In this document: piece after piece, positions 31,401-32,441 of the stretch
How positions within the stretch are numbered: position 1 is the first letter of the stretch
Layout of the letters: each line of letters begins with the position of its first letter
Assembly (NCBI GenBank): GCA_902464485.1
Contig: CABQJJ010000012.1
Location: forward strand, 1 to 32,441
Length of the DNA stretch: 32,441 bases
Origin: an uncultured Collinsella sp.
GTDB taxonomy: Bacteria > Actinomycetota > Coriobacteriia > Coriobacteriales > Coriobacteriaceae
Reading direction: 5' to 3'
Translations under genes and position numbers: made by a program
Notes under the pieces: generated by a model
What the model was told of the DNA's origin: nothing
Seen by the model: the letters and a program-made list of their open reading frames with translations, nothing else
Database searches by the model: none

Positions 31401-32441
31401 CTGGCGAGCTAAACGCCGAGGATTACTCGGTTGAGTCTTGGGGTAATTTCCAGACTGCTCTTGCTGCCGCCCAGAGCGTGCTCGGCAACGAGGCCGCCAC
31501 TCAGGATCAGGTCAACGACGCCCTCAAGGCGCTCAATAACGCCCGAACCGCTCTTCATGCTGTGACTGTATTTGCCTTCCCGACCAAGTCGGGCGAGACC
31601 GTGACCATTGAGGCCGAAGACGGCACGATGCACGACGACCACTCAAACGACACTAACCAATGGGGTACCTACCCGATGACGGTCAAAGATTTTGCCGGCG
31701 CAAGTGGCGGTAAGATCGTGGATGCCATCATGAATGGCGATGCCGTCTCCTATCGCGTGAACGTGAAGCGCGCCGGTACCTACAGCGTTAAGCTTACGTA
31801 CTCTTCGGGTTCCGCGGACAACGCGATTAAGCTCTCCGACAACAACGGCGTGTTTGAGGCGGTTGATTCCGTGTCCGCTGGTCACACCAATTCTAGCGAG
31901 CTCAAGACGGTCACCTTCGACCTCGTCGCCAAGAAATCTGGTATGACCACGCTGACAGTCGGCACCCCCGGCAACGCCGACGCGCCGCGTCTTGATAAGT
32001 TCGACATCACTCTTAAGAAGGCCGTCGTCAACAAGGCCGAGCTCCAGAAGGCCATCGACGACGCCGCCAAGCTGGCCGAGGACGGCTACACCGCCGAGAC
32101 CTGGGCCCCCTTCAAGGCTGCCCTCGCCTCCGCGCAGGACGTGCTCGCCGACGAGGAGGCCACCCAGGACCAGGTCAACGACGCCCTCAAGGCCCTGAAC
32201 GACGCCCGCGGCGCCCTCGCCGAGAAGCCCGTTAAGCCGGCCGTCGACAAGGCCGCCCTCCAGAAGGCCGTCGACGACGCCGCCGAGCTGGCTGAGGACG
32301 GCTACACCGCCGAGACCTGGGCTGCCTTCCAGGCCGCCCTCGCCTCCGCGCAGGACGTGCTCGCCGACGAGGACGCCACCCAGGAGCAGGTCAACGACGC
32401 CCTCAAGGCCCTGAACGACGCCCGCGGCGCCCTCGCCGAGA
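28409..32441 (+). CDS. Secreted GH29 alpha-1,3/1,4-L-fucosidase, multimodular (3' truncated by the window)
   Basis: The frame is open from ATG 28409 to the window end (1344 complete codons), so the C-terminus and any anchor are not seen. GAAAGGGG at 28395-28402 is the ribosome site. Signal peptide 1-38 (AFA|AD). GH29 barrel about 50-380 with YQKDELAAFCHFGPNTF, AKHHDGFCTWQS and the nucleophile Asp226 in VEVWMDGAKG. The probable acid/base is Glu272 in RWIGNENG, 46 residues later. That motif marks the GH29-B type (AfcB-like), which prefers branched Lewis-type alpha-1,3/4 fucose. Then an F5/8C (CBM32) domain (about 390-530), a galactose-binding-like module (545-655), and a Calx-beta-like domain (655-770). 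FIVAR-CBM6-like is repeated twice (775-985 and 985-1203), followed by two FIVAR repeats. It would act with the GH95 enzyme to strip fucose before GH2/GH20/GH84 act. Subfamily and substrate are inferred. Confidence 0.93.
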   Translation, partial: MFKHAKSLRRVGAQAILSAALLFAAAGPLAVAPTPAFAADAPQQNAVRPNSAQYKYQKDELAAFCHFGPNTFNEIEWGEHYGNKAPSEIFTLTEDFDAENYVKTIKEAGFTRLVVTAKHHDGFCTWQSDLTEYDMGGVTQYKGGKGDILAELSAACTKYDLDMGLYLSPWDIHDPSYGYSNGEAPGIGTSTDPKVNYNFYYDGQLREILGNSKYGNNGKFVEVWMDGAKGSGANAQVYDFQRWYNTIHELEGDDCQIFQGGDFAGIRWIGNENGLAHDTTWGPCKTDKNAKDGFNTNLSGGYSKGFPDGDKWLVPEADARITSGWFWGTTKNTPKTLTDLGNMYFQSVGHGAPLLLNVPPNNKGKLDPAIADRVREFGQNIKDSFKDDLTRANKSGRAAATAEASSTWNDNEAYGASKVLDGKDDTYWCAKNAANQSLTVKLPKPTTFDVVSIEEAIQNGQRISGFTVSYQTEENGAWTDFGRGGTIGAKRLVRGTAVTATAVKVTFTTHNFGDESLSLPQISEMGLFKASRGFEKPAPLPEGMVGIDNAEMTKTGKWNDEKIDGCFKGTSMWTTQSGATASFKFTGTKFAIVGTKDPNHGTFTVSIDGGAAQTINTHDSVRTVPALLFESDTLEAREHNVVITATGTVGIDAAAYLNNGSTGMFDFTETNVTMDEDSTHAFTIRRTGGSKGSVTLVVQPEPGSAIQDNFDTTPQEVTFADGENEKQVNIKTRRVVTGSAADGDKQFSVSLAVKTGEGAVIGYHGVADVTITDLDAACNALIARAEALDTSNFNADSVAKLTAAIEAAHNAADNGSVSGVEVRKAMKALQSAMDNLSFAFPATQGETVTIEAEHGTMHDDHSNDAGWPMAIIDFAGASGGKIVNAITNGDSISYRVSVKRAGTYSVTLTYSSGAASNAIKLSDDNGVFEAIDSVSAGHTVPSELKTVTFDLVAKKAGTTTLTVGTPGTADAPRLDKFDITLKEAAVDKTDLQKAVDKAGELNAEDYSVESWGNFQTALAAAQSVLGNEAATQDQVNDALKALNNARTALHAVTVFAFPTKSGETVTIEAEDGTMHDDHSNDTNQWGTYPMTVKDFAGASGGKIVDAIMNGDAVSYRVNVKRAGTYSVKLTYSSGSADNAIKLSDNNGVFEAVDSVSAGHTNSSELKTVTFDLVAKKSGMTTLTVGTPGNADAPRLDKFDITLKKAVVNKAELQKAIDDAAKLAEDGYTAETWAPFKAALASAQDVLADEEATQDQVNDALKALNDARGALAEKPVKPAVDKAALQKAVDDAAELAEDGYTAETWAAFQAALASAQDVLADEDATQEQVNDALKALNDARGALAE
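30731..32441 (+). repeat. In-gene duplications: 651-bp FIVAR-CBM module, then 216-bp FIVAR units
   Basis: A FIVAR plus CBM6-like module at about 30731-31360 is repeated at about 31364-32020; the matching point GTGACCATTGAGGCCGA occurs at 30950 and 31601, a 651-bp step (217 codons). A 216-bp (72-codon) FIVAR unit starting at 32027 is repeated from 32243, with long identical blocks such as the 3' part of each unit. The repeat array continues past the window end. Confidence 0.88.

Overview
The window reads as a chromosomal segment of a high-GC, anaerobic, gut-type Actinobacteriota. A Coriobacteriia member, most likely Collinsella, fits best. The evidence is strong G/C preference at third codon positions, very large multidomain surface glycosidases ending in LPxTG-like anchors, a mannose-family PTS with a DUF956 partner, and a [NiFe]-hydrogenase accessory gene. 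The genus call is inference from style and content; no 16S or other marker gene is present.

Left part (1-5053): a 5'-truncated NAD(P)/FAD oxidoreductase with C-terminal iron-sulfur motifs is followed by hypA (hydrogenase nickel insertion). A 405-bp gap with a near-perfect inverted repeat and AT-rich DNA then leads into a mannose-family PTS operon: fused IIAB, IIC, IID and, just past a terminator-like hairpin, a DUF956/ManO protein.

Middle (5054-6475): a non-coding junction. It holds four degenerate ~62-bp tandem units, a tRNA-Arg(CCT) gene with encoded CCA, a terminator, a 26-nt inverted copy of the tRNA 3' half, a small broken gene (nonsense codon plus frameshift), another terminator, and an AT-rich control region with an 8+8 bp palindrome.

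Right part (6476-32441): five giant secreted glycosidases in a row on the + strand: GH2 beta-galactosidase (1772 aa), GH20 hexosaminidase or lacto-N-biosidase (1603 aa), GH84 beta-N-acetylglucosaminidase (2040 aa), GH95 alpha-1,2-L-fucosidase (1683 aa) and GH29 alpha-1,3/4-L-fucosidase (runs off the end, at least 1344 aa). Each carries a signal peptide and several sugar-binding (F5/8C/CBM32 or CBM6-like), Ig-like, FN3 or FIVAR modules. The four complete ones end in a sorting signal, and the four signals differ: MPGTG, LVKTG, LPGTG, LPAAG.

Together the set suits stepwise trimming of host glycans (mucin O-glycans or milk oligosaccharides) at the cell surface. The fucosidases would remove capping fucose, GH2 terminal galactose, and GH20/GH84 the N-acetylhexosamines. 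The nearby PTS could import some released sugars, but its substrate is not shown by sequence. No sialidase, sortase or clear regulator gene lies in the window. The very long antisense ORFs opposite the glycosidases are codon-bias shadows and are not annotated.
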